A stretch of 64,000 nucleotides of DNA from Corynebacterium aquilae DSM 44791 (GCF_001941445.1 NZ_CP009245.1:2069992-2133991), one strand, 5' to 3'; positions 43,493 through 53,132 are shown, counted from the first letter of the stretch. The notes: a model not told the origin generated them from the letters alone. Made by a program: numbers and translations.

Positions 43493-45526
43493 TTAGACGG
43501 CGCCGCCGAGGCCGCGGCGGGCTAGCAGCGGGGCGACGTCTTTTTCGCGACCGCGCAGGGTGGTAAACGCCTCGTCGAAGTCGCGGGATCCGCCGGCGGA
43601 GAGCACCAGGTCGCGGAAGCGCTGGCCGGCCGCGCGGGCTGCTTCGTCGTTTTCTTGTTCACCCGCAGCGTGTTCTTGGGTGAACCAGTCGAATCCGTCG
43701 GCGTCGAGGGCTTCTGCCCACAGGTAGGAGTAGTAGCCGGCGGAGTAGCCACCGCTGAAGACGTGGTTGAAGAAGCGGGACTTGTAGCGGGCGTGGAGGT
43801 GTTCAACATCCAGGCCGGCGTCAAGCAGGGCTGCGCGTTCGAACTCGTCGATGTCGGTGACCGCGCGGGCTTGTTGTTCGCTGAGCTTGTGCCAGGCCAT
43901 GTCGATGATTGCCGCCGCGAGGTATTCGCTGGTGGCAAAGCCCTGGCCGAAAAGTTGCGCCTTTTCGATGGCGTCGAGCATGTCCTGGCCGATGATCTCC
44001 CCGGTATCGACGTGGCGGGCGTAGTTGCGCACCACCACCGGGTCTAGGGCCCAGTTTTCGTTGATTTGGGAGGGGAATTCCACATAGTCGCGGGGCACGT
44101 TGGTGCCGGCAAAGGTGGGATAGCGCACCTTGGACAGCAGGCCGTGCAGGGCGTGGCCGAACTCGTGGAAGACGGTGGTAACCTGGCTGTAGCTGAGCAG
44201 CGGCTGGCTGCCGTCGGCCGGTTTGGTGAGGTTCATGACGTTGACGATGACCGGCTTGGTGCCCACCAGGTCGGACTGGTCGACGAAGCTGGACATCCAC
44301 GCGCCGCCACGTTTGGTGGGGCGGGCGTAGTAGTCGGTGAGAAACAGCCCGATGGTGCTCCCATCGGCCTCTTTGACCTCGTAGACCCGCACATCCTCGT
44401 GGTAGCCCTCAAGATCCTCGCGGGGCACCACCTCAATGCCGTAGAGGCGTTTGGCGGCAAAAAAGACACCGTCTTCGACGACCTGGTTGAGCGGGAAGTA
44501 GTTTTTCAGCTCCGCCTCATCCAGGGCGAAGTCGCGCTTTTTCACCTTGGCTTCCCAATAGGGCCAGTCCGCGTCGGTGACTTTTTGGTGGGCGGACTCG
44601 GCTTCCTCAGCCAGCAGCTTGTACTCGCCGGCGGCGTTCGCACTGGCGGCGGGGGCAAGATCGCGCAGCAGCCGGTCGACAGCATCCACGGTGCGGGCGG
44701 TTTCCTCCGCGATGACATAGTCGGCATGAGAGTCATAGCCCAACAGCTTCGCCCGGCGCGCCCGCAGGGCGACGATGTTGAGGACGACGTCGGTGTTGGC
44801 TTCGCCGCGGGCGAGGGAGGCGTCCATGAGGGCGCGGCGGGTGGCGGGGTTGTTCAGGGTTGTTTGGTCCGGTTGGATGGCGGGCAGGCCCAGGGGGATG
44901 AGCAGCCCGTCGCGGTTGTAGGAGCGGGCGGCGTCTGCGGCGGCGTCGATGCGGGCTGGGGTCCATCCGTCGACGTCGTCGGCGGTGACGCTGAGGGCGT
45001 GGGCGGCGGTGGATTCGCGGAGGTTTTTGCCGAATTGTTCGCTCAAAGATGCCAGTTGGGCGTTGAGTTCGGACAGGGTTTTTTTGTCTTCGTCGTTGAG
45101 GCCGGCGCCTTTGCGGATGAAGGTGCGGATGAGTTTGTCTTTGAGGCGGGCGCCTTCTTCGTCACCGGCGGGTGCTTCGACGGCTTTGATGCGTTCGAAA
45201 AGTGCGGTGTTTTGGTAGATGCTATCGGCGTGTGCGGATAGTTTCGGCAGGATTTCTTCGGCGATGGTGTCGAAGTCGTCGGTGCCGTCGGTGAGGTGGA
45301 GGTTGAAGAAGACGTTTTCGACGCGGGTGAGGGCTGCGCCGGATTTTTCTAAGGCCTCGACGGTGTTTTCCCAGGTGGGTTCGGCGGGGTTGGTGGTGAT
45401 GGCGTTGATTTCTGCGTCGTGGTCATCGAGTGCGACGTAGAAGGCTGGGAGGTAGTGTTCGGCGCGGATGTCGGCGAACGGGGGTAGCTGGTAGGGCAGT
45501 TCACTGGGTGCAATCAGGGGGTTCAC
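43493..45526 (-). CDS. dcp: M3-family metallopeptidase (peptidyl-dipeptidase Dcp / oligopeptidase A type)
   Basis: 677 aa, cytoplasmic zinc peptidase degrading short peptides. Zinc motif TVFHEFGHALHGLL (HExxH) with the third ligand in YVEFPSQINENW, and the N-terminal LPPFADIRAEHYLPAF typical of the family. GTG 45526 has no ribosome site but TATAGT ends 6 nt upstream on the minus strand, so the mRNA is probably leaderless. The frame stays open to 45988, but that part overlaps the divergent esterase and is not used. Confidence 0.92.
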   Translation of the reverse strand: MNPLIAPSELPYQLPPFADIRAEHYLPAFYVALDDHDAEINAITTNPAEPTWENTVEALEKSGAALTRVENVFFNLHLTDGTDDFDTIAEEILPKLSAHADSIYQNTALFERIKAVEAPAGDEEGARLKDKLIRTFIRKGAGLNDEDKKTLSELNAQLASLSEQFGKNLRESTAAHALSVTADDVDGWTPARIDAAADAARSYNRDGLLIPLGLPAIQPDQTTLNNPATRRALMDASLARGEANTDVVLNIVALRARRAKLLGYDSHADYVIAEETARTVDAVDRLLRDLAPAASANAAGEYKLLAEEAESAHQKVTDADWPYWEAKVKKRDFALDEAELKNYFPLNQVVEDGVFFAAKRLYGIEVVPREDLEGYHEDVRVYEVKEADGSTIGLFLTDYYARPTKRGGAWMSSFVDQSDLVGTKPVIVNVMNLTKPADGSQPLLSYSQVTTVFHEFGHALHGLLSKVRYPTFAGTNVPRDYVEFPSQINENWALDPVVVRNYARHVDTGEIIGQDMLDAIEKAQLFGQGFATSEYLAAAIIDMAWHKLSEQQARAVTDIDEFERAALLDAGLDVEHLHARYKSRFFNHVFSGGYSAGYYSYLWAEALDADGFDWFTQEHAAGEQENDEAARAAGQRFRDLVLSAGGSRDFDEAFTTLRGREKDVAPLLARRGLGGAV

Positions 45527-45532
45527 ACCACT

Positions 45533-45540
45533 ACTATAAC
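45533..45540. promoter_or_regulatory. Overlapping divergent -10 boxes of dcp and the esterase gene
   Basis: ACTATAAC contains TATAGT on the minus strand (6 nt before GTG 45526) and TATAAC on the plus strand (5 nt before ATG 45546). The two start codons are only 19 bp apart. Both transcripts would begin on their start codons. Confidence 0.6.
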
Positions 45541-45545
45541 CCTTT

Positions 45546-47183
45546 ATGACACAGGTCACGTGCAGTGCAGGTTTGGTGAGGGGCGTGGACAACCCGCCCA
45601 GTTTCATGGCGTCCGCGCCCGCCGCGGGGGTAGCGGCCAGAACACCACACACCCCGGCACCACACACCCCGGCACCACAGGCCCCTGTGTGCCCGCAGCC
45701 GGCGCAAGCAGTCGATGGGACGGCGGTGGGCCAGGCGATCGCAGCGGAGTTTGACCGCCAGCAGCGCACCCCGGCCACTACCGCACACCAGGCGCGCGAC
45801 AACCGGGGTGGGGCACCGGTCGGTGGGGCACATTTCGCCGAGACGGTGTCGTTTTTCTCCATTCCTTTCCTGCAGGCAACCGATTTTGGTCCCTCCAGCC
45901 TGATTACCCGGTTTGCAGACCCGGTGGTCGATTGCACGGCGCCCAAGGCCCGCGCGGTCGCATTAACGGTGACCTGCCCAAAGCGCACCCTACCCAGCGG
46001 GCATACTCCCCCGGCGGATCTGCCGGTGGTGGTGTTTATTCATGGTGGCCGCTATGAGGAAGGCAGCCACGACGGTGGCTGGTATCAGGGAGTGCGCTTC
46101 GCGGAGTCCGGGTGCGTGTATGTGTCCGTGGGCTATCGCACGGGATTGGAGGGCTTTGCCACCTTCCACGATGACACCCCCGGCCAGTACCGGGGCATCG
46201 GTGATTGCCAGCTGGCGTTGGAGTGGGTGCAGAAAAACATTGAGGCCTTCGGTGGGGACCCCACCAATGTCACCTTGATGGGGCAGTCCGCCGGCGCAGG
46301 CATCGCACTGTGGCTGGCCAGAAAAGACCACTTCCGGGGCGGATTCCGCCGCATCGTGGCCGCCTCCCCGGGGTTTCCCCGCCAATCCTTCACCCAGCGC
46401 CTGCCCTGGCTGCGATTCTTCCTCGGCTCCCCGATCACCCGCCGCCACCTGATCAGCCTGGCCCGCAACAAACCACACAAGCTGGCCAAAGGCTACCGGG
46501 CGTTTCGCACCCGCTTCATCACCGATGCCGCCCTCGGCCCCTACCCCTGGCGCAACCAGGAACTCAGCCCGGTGGACATTTTGCTCACCCACACCCGCGA
46601 CGAGTTTTATCTGGAGCCGGTCGCCGCGGCCGCCGACCGGCGCGGCATCGGCCGCGCCCTAGCACGCCTGATGGGCCGCAGCCTCGGGGTGCGTGGCAAC
46701 GTCCGCGACTACCTGCGCCGCGCCGCCGCCATCGACCCCAACCGCATCGCCGGCCGCATGGTGGGTGATTCCACCATCCGGCGGTGGGTCGCCGACGTGG
46801 CAGAAGGCGCGCCGGGGCGGGTGTGGATGGCGGAGTTTGTGGGCTCGGCTTCCCGCCCGGCGGTGCATTGCGCGGATATTCCGCTGGTGTTTGGGTGCTT
46901 TGATCGGCATCCGCGCCGGGTGGAGAATTTTTTGTGCGGCCCTGTTGATGAGCATGTGGTGGCGTCGGCGGCGCTGATCCATGATGCGGTGGTGCGTTTT
47001 GCGCACGGGGAGGATCCGGCCTGGCGGCCGTATAAACAGGGGCGCAGCCAGGTGCAGGTCGATATTTTTTCCGCCCAGGTCTCCCGCACGCAGGACTCGT
47101 TGAAGGCGGTGCGCATGGCGTGGCCACCCTCGGAGCCGGCTGATGTGGAGGATCTGCCGGATATCTCGCCGGACGCTTCGTGA
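45546..47183 (+). CDS. Type-B carboxylesterase/lipase family protein
   Basis: 545 aa alpha/beta hydrolase. Oxyanion loop VVVFIHGGRYEEGS, nucleophile elbow LMGQSAGAGIALW, acidic residue probably in THTRDEFYLEP and catalytic His in VHCADIPLVFG. No signal peptide; the first ~100 residues are Ala/Pro-rich and include a 12-nt DNA repeat (CACACCCCGGCA), so translation could begin later, although the TATAAC box supports ATG 45546. It overlaps the maltokinase start (GTGATG), so the two are coupled. Substrate unknown. Confidence 0.82.
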   Translation: MTQVTCSAGLVRGVDNPPSFMASAPAAGVAARTPHTPAPHTPAPQAPVCPQPAQAVDGTAVGQAIAAEFDRQQRTPATTAHQARDNRGGAPVGGAHFAETVSFFSIPFLQATDFGPSSLITRFADPVVDCTAPKARAVALTVTCPKRTLPSGHTPPADLPVVVFIHGGRYEEGSHDGGWYQGVRFAESGCVYVSVGYRTGLEGFATFHDDTPGQYRGIGDCQLALEWVQKNIEAFGGDPTNVTLMGQSAGAGIALWLARKDHFRGGFRRIVAASPGFPRQSFTQRLPWLRFFLGSPITRRHLISLARNKPHKLAKGYRAFRTRFITDAALGPYPWRNQELSPVDILLTHTRDEFYLEPVAAAADRRGIGRALARLMGRSLGVRGNVRDYLRRAAAIDPNRIAGRMVGDSTIRRWVADVAEGAPGRVWMAEFVGSASRPAVHCADIPLVFGCFDRHPRRVENFLCGPVDEHVVASAALIHDAVVRFAHGEDPAWRPYKQGRSQVQVDIFSAQVSRTQDSLKAVRMAWPPSEPADVEDLPDISPDAS

Positions 47184-48508
47184 TGGGCGATTTTTGCTGC
47201 CCAGATTCTGTGCTGGCAGGGTTGGCCGACACCTTGGGCGCTGCGCGTTTTGTCCCCGGTGATGCCGAACAGGTGGGGTCGGTTGAGGTGCTCGCCTGCC
47301 AGTGTTTTCTTTCTGAGGCTCAGGCGCACGATTTTGGGGGCAGTTCTTCGGTGTGGTGGGTGGTGGCGGGCTGTGCGGCCGGCCGGTTTCAGCTGTTTGT
47401 GGATGCCAGCGGCAAGGAGGTGTCGACCACGCCGGCGGTGGTGGCGGCTTTGGCCCGCGGCGTGGTGCCGGGCAGCTGGCGGGTTGTCGACCACGCCCAC
47501 AAGCCGTGTAGTGCCGATGTGTTGTGGGGTGGGCGTGAGGTGTCGGGCCGGGCGTTGAGCGCGGAGCAGAGTAATACCACGCTGGTATTTGTCGATGCTG
47601 TTGCAAGCCGGCAGGTGGCGGTGAAGCTGCAGCGTGGTCTGTGGGCGGCCGCAGATCATGTGGCCGTGGAGATCACGGCGCTGACAGTGTTAAGCGCGGC
47701 GGGTAATGCACCGGTGGCCCCGCTGGTGGGCTTTGCCACCGCGGAGATTTCTGATGGGGCTGGTGGTTGTGAGGAGGTGGTGGTGGCAGTTGCCACGGGT
47801 TTTGTTGCCGGGGCGGTGGATGCGTTTGCGGTGGTCAGCGGCCAGCTGGATGTCGGTGCGGATGTGGCCACGGTGGCTTTTCGCCTAGGGGAGGCAACCG
47901 CCACCATGCATGCCGAGCTGCTGGCCGGCTGCGGGGGAAGTGTGGTTAAGGGCGCGCAGTGGGCAGCCCAATTGGCGGCGCGGCGGCAGGCGCTGGGCGA
48001 TGGGGAGGGGATGCTGGGTGGGTTTGTCACGGTGGCCGCACGCCACTCGGAGCGGGTGTGTGCGCACAAGGTGGTTGGCCGGAAGGTTCCGGTGCAAAAG
48101 GTGCATGGGGATTTTCACTTGGGCCAGGTGTTGCTCAGTGACTGTGCCGGCGCTGATCCGCGGGTGACGATCCTTGATTTTGAGGGCGAGCCTGCCCGCG
48201 AGATGGCCCAGCGGCTGCTGCCGCTGCCGCGGGAGGCGGATGTGGCGGGGATGCTGCGCAGCTTTGATTATGCGGCGGCGGTGGCCACGGGGATGGACGC
48301 CACAGCAGCGGGTGAGCTTTCTGGGAGGTGGGGGCGGCAGTTTCTGCGGGGCTATGAGCAGCTGTTGCCGGTGGATCCGGTGGTGTTGTCGTTGTTGGTG
48401 GTCGACAAGGCGCTGTATGAGTTGCGCTATGAGTTGGCGCATCGCCCACAGTGGGTGGATATTCCGCGGGCCAAGCTCGTGGAGATCCTAGGGCAGCCGG
48501 AGAATTAG
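47180..48508 (+). CDS. mak: Maltokinase
   Basis: 442 aa from GTG 47180 (ATG 47183 is equally possible). Phosphorylates maltose to maltose-1-phosphate for the GlgE alpha-glucan route. Kinase core: PVQKVHGDFHLGQVLL (catalytic loop), VTILDFEGEPAREMAQR (metal Asp) and READVAGMLRSFDYAA, all typical of Mak/Pep2. The N-terminal lid domain (first ~120 aa) is poorly conserved. In C. glutamicum and mycobacteria mak is next to or fused with treS; here the partner position holds an esterase. T/G-ending codons. Confidence 0.88.
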   Translation: MMGDFCCPDSVLAGLADTLGAARFVPGDAEQVGSVEVLACQCFLSEAQAHDFGGSSSVWWVVAGCAAGRFQLFVDASGKEVSTTPAVVAALARGVVPGSWRVVDHAHKPCSADVLWGGREVSGRALSAEQSNTTLVFVDAVASRQVAVKLQRGLWAAADHVAVEITALTVLSAAGNAPVAPLVGFATAEISDGAGGCEEVVVAVATGFVAGAVDAFAVVSGQLDVGADVATVAFRLGEATATMHAELLAGCGGSVVKGAQWAAQLAARRQALGDGEGMLGGFVTVAARHSERVCAHKVVGRKVPVQKVHGDFHLGQVLLSDCAGADPRVTILDFEGEPAREMAQRLLPLPREADVAGMLRSFDYAAAVATGMDATAAGELSGRWGRQFLRGYEQLLPVDPVVLSLLVVDKALYELRYELAHRPQWVDIPRAKLVEILGQPEN

Positions 48509-48771
48509 GCCGAGAAAAAATTGCATTGCTTAAAATGCATTAAAGGCTTGTGGTGAGGTTTTTCGCACGGGCGAAAAATGTCAGGAATTAATCCGGGTGG
48601 GTGAAAATGCGGCGGCATTTTTTCTTTTTTGTTTTCTATCCGTGGCTTATGGGCCATTAGTGCCTCACCCCCGCCTACTCCCCCGGGGTGGGGGGGTAGA
48701 AAAACCCAGGCCAGGATGGATTTTTGCGCCAAAACCCTTCCGCAGGGGCCGGGGCAGCTAAAGGGAAAATC

Positions 48772-49335
48772 CTAGGCGCCGATGGCGTGCTGGAGTTCCG
48801 GGTGGGCGAGTTGTTCCACCATCCACGGACTAAAGGCGAATGGTGTGCTCTTTACGGCGGCCACCAAATCGACCGGATCGACCCATGCGAAACTGTCGAC
48901 TTCTTCCGGCAGGGGTGCGACGTCACCTGTGTTAAGGGTGGCGACATAGACGGGGCAGATCTCCCATTCGACGATCCCGCTGGAGTCGACCGCGCGGTAG
49001 GAGAAGTCCGGAAGAACACATTTGATATCACCAATGCGTTGTGGGGGTACACCCAGTTCCTCCGCCCCGCGTCGCACCAACGCCGCCGCCGGATCCTCCC
49101 CCACCCCGGGGTGCCCACACATCGAATTCGTCCACACCCCCGGCCAGGTCTTCTTCGACAACGCCCGCCGCGTCACCAATACTTTCCCCTGCTCATCGCG
49201 CACATAACAGGAAAAAGCGAAGTGCAACGGAGTGTTGTCATCGTGCACGGTTGCCTTCGGCGCAGTGCCGCAGGCACGCCCATTAGCGTCCGCCAACACA
49301 ACCAACTCGACGGGGGTGGAAGAAAGCTCAGTCAT
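48772..49335 (-). CDS. idi: Isopentenyl-diphosphate delta-isomerase (type I)
   Basis: 187 aa from ATG 49335. Nudix-fold enzyme interconverting IPP and DMAPP. Catalytic Cys in TNSMCGHPGVGE, Nudix-like RRGAEELGVPP and the metal Glu pair in GIVEWEICPVY. Encoded back-to-back with crtE (79 bp between the starts), supplying DMAPP for carotenoid synthesis. The 263 bp to mak contain no gene. Confidence 0.93.
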   Translation of the reverse strand: MTELSSTPVELVVLADANGRACGTAPKATVHDDNTPLHFAFSCYVRDEQGKVLVTRRALSKKTWPGVWTNSMCGHPGVGEDPAAALVRRGAEELGVPPQRIGDIKCVLPDFSYRAVDSSGIVEWEICPVYVATLNTGDVAPLPEEVDSFAWVDPVDLVAAVKSTPFAFSPWMVEQLAHPELQHAIGA

Positions 49336-49414
49336 GCCCCCACAGTACAAGAAAAGAAAACACCCAATGTGGGCGCGGAAGCACATTTTTCCTATTCATG
49401 GAAAAATAGGGCGC

Positions 49415-50497
49415 ATGCAGTTGCCGGATTCCCCTTTCCATGCGCGTGTGGAACAATCCTGTGATTTTCTCCGCACCACATTTGACGACACCGCGCGCCA
49501 GCTCGCCGAGCTTAGCCCCGACGCCGCCGCGGCCTGCCAACACGTCAAAGACCTCGCCCTGGGCGGCAAACACATCCGCTCCCTGCTCACCCACGTCGCC
49601 GCCGACCGGCCAGCCGACCAACCCACCCCAGGCGCCGACATCAGCGTCGCCGCAGCCTTCGACCTGCTCCACAGCGCCTTCCTCCTCGTCGACGACATCA
49701 TCGACGACGACGACATCCGCCGCGGGCGCACCACCCTGCACGCCTACTCCCGCAAGCGCGCCCTCGAGCACCACGGCATCAACCCCGCCAACGGCAGCGC
49801 CGCCACCCACTACGGCCGCAGCGTCGCCGTACTCGCGGGCATGGCCGCCCAAAACGTCACCATGCGCGTCGTCCTAGAATCCGGCGCCCCCACCGAAGTC
49901 ACCGCGCACCTGCTCAAACTGTTTAGCCACGCCACCGGCTCCAGCATCGCCGGGGAATTCATGGACATCCACCACTCCCTGCCCGACGTCCACCCCACCG
50001 CACACGACATCGCCACCACCAACCGGCTCAAAACCTCCATCTACAGCTTCGAAGCCCCCCTGATCGCCGGGCGCCTACTGGCCGGTGGAGGCATGGACGA
50101 CGTCGCACACGCCACCACCCTCGGACGCGACCTGGGGGCCGCCTACCAACTCGCCGACGACATCCGCGACGTCTACGCCTCCGGCGAAGAAACCGGCAAA
50201 GCCACCGGCGGCAGCGACCTAAGCCAAAAACGCGCCACCGCACTGATCAGCTTCGCCACCACCACCGACGCCTGGCCAACAATCGAAAAAGCACTCGACC
50301 AACACCCCGTCGACACCACCACCATCGCCACCATGCTGCGCGACTGCGGCGCCCTACACAGCGCCCAACAGGCCATCGACCAACACCTCCACGACGCCCA
50401 CACCACCATCGAAAAGCTCCAACTCTCAACCGCCGCCACCGACCTTTTGCACCACCTCGCCGACAACGTTGGCCGCTCCCACACCACCGTCGTCTAA
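49415..50497 (+). CDS. crtE: Geranylgeranyl diphosphate synthase (trans-prenyl synthase)
   Basis: 360 aa from ATG 49415 (AGGG 4 nt upstream); the open frame extends to 49232 but overlaps idi. First aspartate-rich motif in LLVDDIIDDDDIRRG and second in YQLADDIRDVYAS, both intact. Condenses IPP with DMAPP/FPP to GGPP. First gene of crtE-crtB-crtI. Codons end almost only in C or A, in sharp contrast to mak just upstream. Confidence 0.88.
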   Translation: MQLPDSPFHARVEQSCDFLRTTFDDTARQLAELSPDAAAACQHVKDLALGGKHIRSLLTHVAADRPADQPTPGADISVAAAFDLLHSAFLLVDDIIDDDDIRRGRTTLHAYSRKRALEHHGINPANGSAATHYGRSVAVLAGMAAQNVTMRVVLESGAPTEVTAHLLKLFSHATGSSIAGEFMDIHHSLPDVHPTAHDIATTNRLKTSIYSFEAPLIAGRLLAGGGMDDVAHATTLGRDLGAAYQLADDIRDVYASGEETGKATGGSDLSQKRATALISFATTTDAWPTIEKALDQHPVDTTTIATMLRDCGALHSAQQAIDQHLHDAHTTIEKLQLSTAATDLLHHLADNVGRSHTTVV

Positions 50498-50528
50498 ACC
50501 CCCACCACCCCACCGACGCACACAGCCG

Positions 50529-51455
50529 ATGAACACACCCCGCCCCGCCACCAGCCACCCCGAACAGCCCCTGATCACCTACGGCCGCATGAGCCGCAAA
50601 TCCGCCCGACCCGTCATCGGCGAATACTCCACCAGCTTCTCACTGGCCACCCGGCTGCTCGACAAACGCACCCGCAGCGACATCGCCAACCTCTACGCCA
50701 TGGTGCGCATCGCCGACGAAATCGTCGACGGCACCGCCGCCGCCGCAGGCCTCGACAACAACGCCATCCTCGACTGCCTCAACACCTTCGAACACGACAC
50801 CTTCACCGCCATCAACACCGGGTTCTCCCCCAACCCCGTCCTGCACGCCTTCGGCACCACCGCCCGACGCTGCAACATCGACCCCGCACACATCACCGCC
50901 TTTTTCACCTCCATGCGGCGCGACGTCCATGAAACCACCCACACCAAAGACACCCTCGAGGAATACATCTACGGCTCCGCGGAAGTCATCGGACTGATGT
51001 GCCTAGCCATCTTCACCGCCAACAACCCCCTCGACCCCGCAGCCCACGCCCGCGCCACCACCGGCGCCAAACACCTCGGCGCAGCCTTCCAAAAAATCAA
51101 CTTCCTCCGCGACCTCGCCGAAGACAGCCAAGAACTCGGCCGCGCCTACCTGCCCGGCGCCTCCAACACCACCGAACACACCTTCAGCGAAACCAATAAA
51201 CGCGACATCATCGCAGACATCGACCACGACCTCAACGAGGCATACGCCACCATCGGATACCTCCCCTACCCCTGCCGCGTCGGCGTGCTCACCGCCTACA
51301 AACTCTTCGAAGCACTCACCCGCGCCATCGACAACACCCCCGCCGCCACCCTGGCACACACCCGCATCAGCGTATCCAACCTGCACAAAACCACCCTCGC
51401 CGCCCAAGCCGCCATCGAAGCCCGCCGACTAACACCCGAAAAACGCCCCCACTAA
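50529..51455 (+). CDS. crtB: Phytoene synthase
   Basis: 308 aa from ATG 50529. Joins two GGPP head-to-head to phytoene. First Asp motif VRIADEIVDG, second NFLRDLAEDSQELGRAYLP. The N-terminus EYSTSFSLATRLL matches the family. The start is uncertain: ATG 50590 would shorten it by about 20 residues. 31 bp after crtE, same operon. Confidence 0.9.
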   Translation: MNTPRPATSHPEQPLITYGRMSRKSARPVIGEYSTSFSLATRLLDKRTRSDIANLYAMVRIADEIVDGTAAAAGLDNNAILDCLNTFEHDTFTAINTGFSPNPVLHAFGTTARRCNIDPAHITAFFTSMRRDVHETTHTKDTLEEYIYGSAEVIGLMCLAIFTANNPLDPAAHARATTGAKHLGAAFQKINFLRDLAEDSQELGRAYLPGASNTTEHTFSETNKRDIIADIDHDLNEAYATIGYLPYPCRVGVLTAYKLFEALTRAIDNTPAATLAHTRISVSNLHKTTLAAQAAIEARRLTPEKRPH

Positions 51456-51502
51456 CCCACCCCGCCCGCACCCACTAACCCACAAGAAGAAAGACGAAAT
51501 CC

Positions 51503-53062
51503 TTGGTCACCGCACACACCCACCACCGCATCACCGTCATCGGCGGCGGCATCGCCGGACTTGCCACCGCAGGCCTGCTCGCCAAAAACGGCCACCACGT
51601 CACCCTGATCGAAAAAAACGACACCGTCGGCGGACGCGCCGGCTCCTTCAGCGCCGACGGCTTCCGCTGGGACGCCGGCCCCTCCTGGTACCTCATGCCC
51701 GAAGCCTTCGACCACTTCTTCGCCATGATGGGCACCAGCACCGCCGCAGAACTCAACCTCACCCGCCTCGACCCCGCCTACCGGGTCTTCTCCGGCACCC
51801 ACCACCCCATCGACGTCGAAACCGGCCCCGACAACGTCGCCCGCCTCTTCGAATCAATCGAACCCGGCGCCGGTAAAAAAGTACGCGACTACCTCGCCAC
51901 CGCCACCCACACCTACCACGTCGCCTGCCAATACTTCCTCTACACCACCTTCGCCTCCCTACTGCCCTGGCTCAACAAGGAAGTCCTCGGCAACCTCACC
52001 CTGCTCGTCAAACTGCTGACCACCAGCCTGCAAGACTGGGTGAGCAAAGACTTCCAGGACGAAAGGCTGCGCCAAATCCTGGAATACCCCGCCGTGTTCC
52101 TCTCCTCCGAACCGGCCCACACCCCCGCGATGTACCACCTGCTCTCCCACACCGACCTCGTCGAAGGCGTGTGCTACCCGCAAGGCGGCTTCATCACGAT
52201 TACCCAAGCCCTTGAGCGGCTCGCGCTTGCCCACGGCGTCACCATCCGCACCGGGGTGCTGGCCACCGACATCCTGGTCGACAACAAAAACCACGCCACC
52301 GGCGTCCGGGTGAAAAACGAACAAGGTGTTTTCGAAACCATCAGCGCCGACATCGTCGTCGGCGCCGGCGACATGCACCACACCCAAACCCACCTGCTGC
52401 CCAAGCGGCTGCAAACCCTGCCGGAATCCAAGTGGAAAAAGAAAGACCCCGGCATTGGTGCTGTGCTGGCTTTTGTGGGCGTGGATGGAGAACTTCCCGA
52501 ACTGCTGCACCACCAGCTGCTGCTCTCCGAAGACTGGGATCCGGACTTCCAGGCCATCTTCCACTCCGACAAACCCACCCGCTCCCGCTCTATCTATGTG
52601 TGTAAGCCCTCTGCCACCGACCCCACCGTCGCCCCGGACGGCGCCGAAAACCTCTTCGTGTTGATCCCGGTCCCCGCCACCGAAACCATCGGCGGTGGCA
52701 GCGCCTACGGGGAAGAATCACCCCACGTCGCCCGCATCGTGGACGACGCACTTGAGCAGATCTCCCAGCAGGCTGGGATCCCGGATCTCAACGAACGCAT
52801 CGTGGCGCGCTACACGGTCGGGCCGAAAGACTTCGCCGAGAGGTACTTCTCCTGGCGCGGTAATGCCATCGGCCTGGCGCACACGCTGACCCAGTCCGCT
52901 TTCTTGCGGGGCACGAACTCTTCGACCAAGGTGCACAACCTCCTGTTCGCCGGCGGTACCACTGTGCCGGGCGTCGGTGTGCCGATGTGCTTGATTAGTG
53001 CGGAAAATGTGCTCAAGCGCATCAATGGGGATACCTCCGTGACCCCCACCCCGGTGCAATAG
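51503..53062 (+). CDS. crtI: Phytoene desaturase
   Basis: 519-aa FAD enzyme, membrane-associated, converting phytoene to lycopene. N-terminal dinucleotide fold ITVIGGGIAGLATAGLLA with VGGRAGSF; C-terminal FAD signature HNLLFAGGTTVPGVGVPM. TTG 51503 begins MVTAHTHHRITVIGGG; the only upstream purine stretch is AAGAAAGACG. Last gene of the cluster: a long terminator follows, and no cyclase or elongase genes (crtY, crtEb) lie in the window. Confidence 0.92.
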   Translation: MVTAHTHHRITVIGGGIAGLATAGLLAKNGHHVTLIEKNDTVGGRAGSFSADGFRWDAGPSWYLMPEAFDHFFAMMGTSTAAELNLTRLDPAYRVFSGTHHPIDVETGPDNVARLFESIEPGAGKKVRDYLATATHTYHVACQYFLYTTFASLLPWLNKEVLGNLTLLVKLLTTSLQDWVSKDFQDERLRQILEYPAVFLSSEPAHTPAMYHLLSHTDLVEGVCYPQGGFITITQALERLALAHGVTIRTGVLATDILVDNKNHATGVRVKNEQGVFETISADIVVGAGDMHHTQTHLLPKRLQTLPESKWKKKDPGIGAVLAFVGVDGELPELLHHQLLLSEDWDPDFQAIFHSDKPTRSRSIYVCKPSATDPTVAPDGAENLFVLIPVPATETIGGGSAYGEESPHVARIVDDALEQISQQAGIPDLNERIVARYTVGPKDFAERYFSWRGNAIGLAHTLTQSAFLRGTNSSTKVHNLLFAGGTTVPGVGVPMCLISAENVLKRINGDTSVTPTPVQ

Positions 53063-53082
53063 TCACCCACCCACGCACCACT

Positions 53083-53132
53083 AAAGCGCTACCGCGCTGG
53101 GACTCTCATAGCCCCAGCCGCGGTAGCGCTTT
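53083..53132. terminator. Bidirectional terminator after crtI
   Basis: AAAGCGCTACCGC (53083-53095) pairs with GCGGTAGCGCTTT (53120-53132), with inner stem GCTGGG/CCCAGC. It separates crtI from the convergent gene whose stop begins at the next base. Confidence 0.88.

Noticed and set aside
45527..45988. N-terminal extension of dcp
   Set aside because: Overlaps the divergent esterase gene and resembles no M3 peptidase; GTG 45526 with a -10 box gives the normal length.
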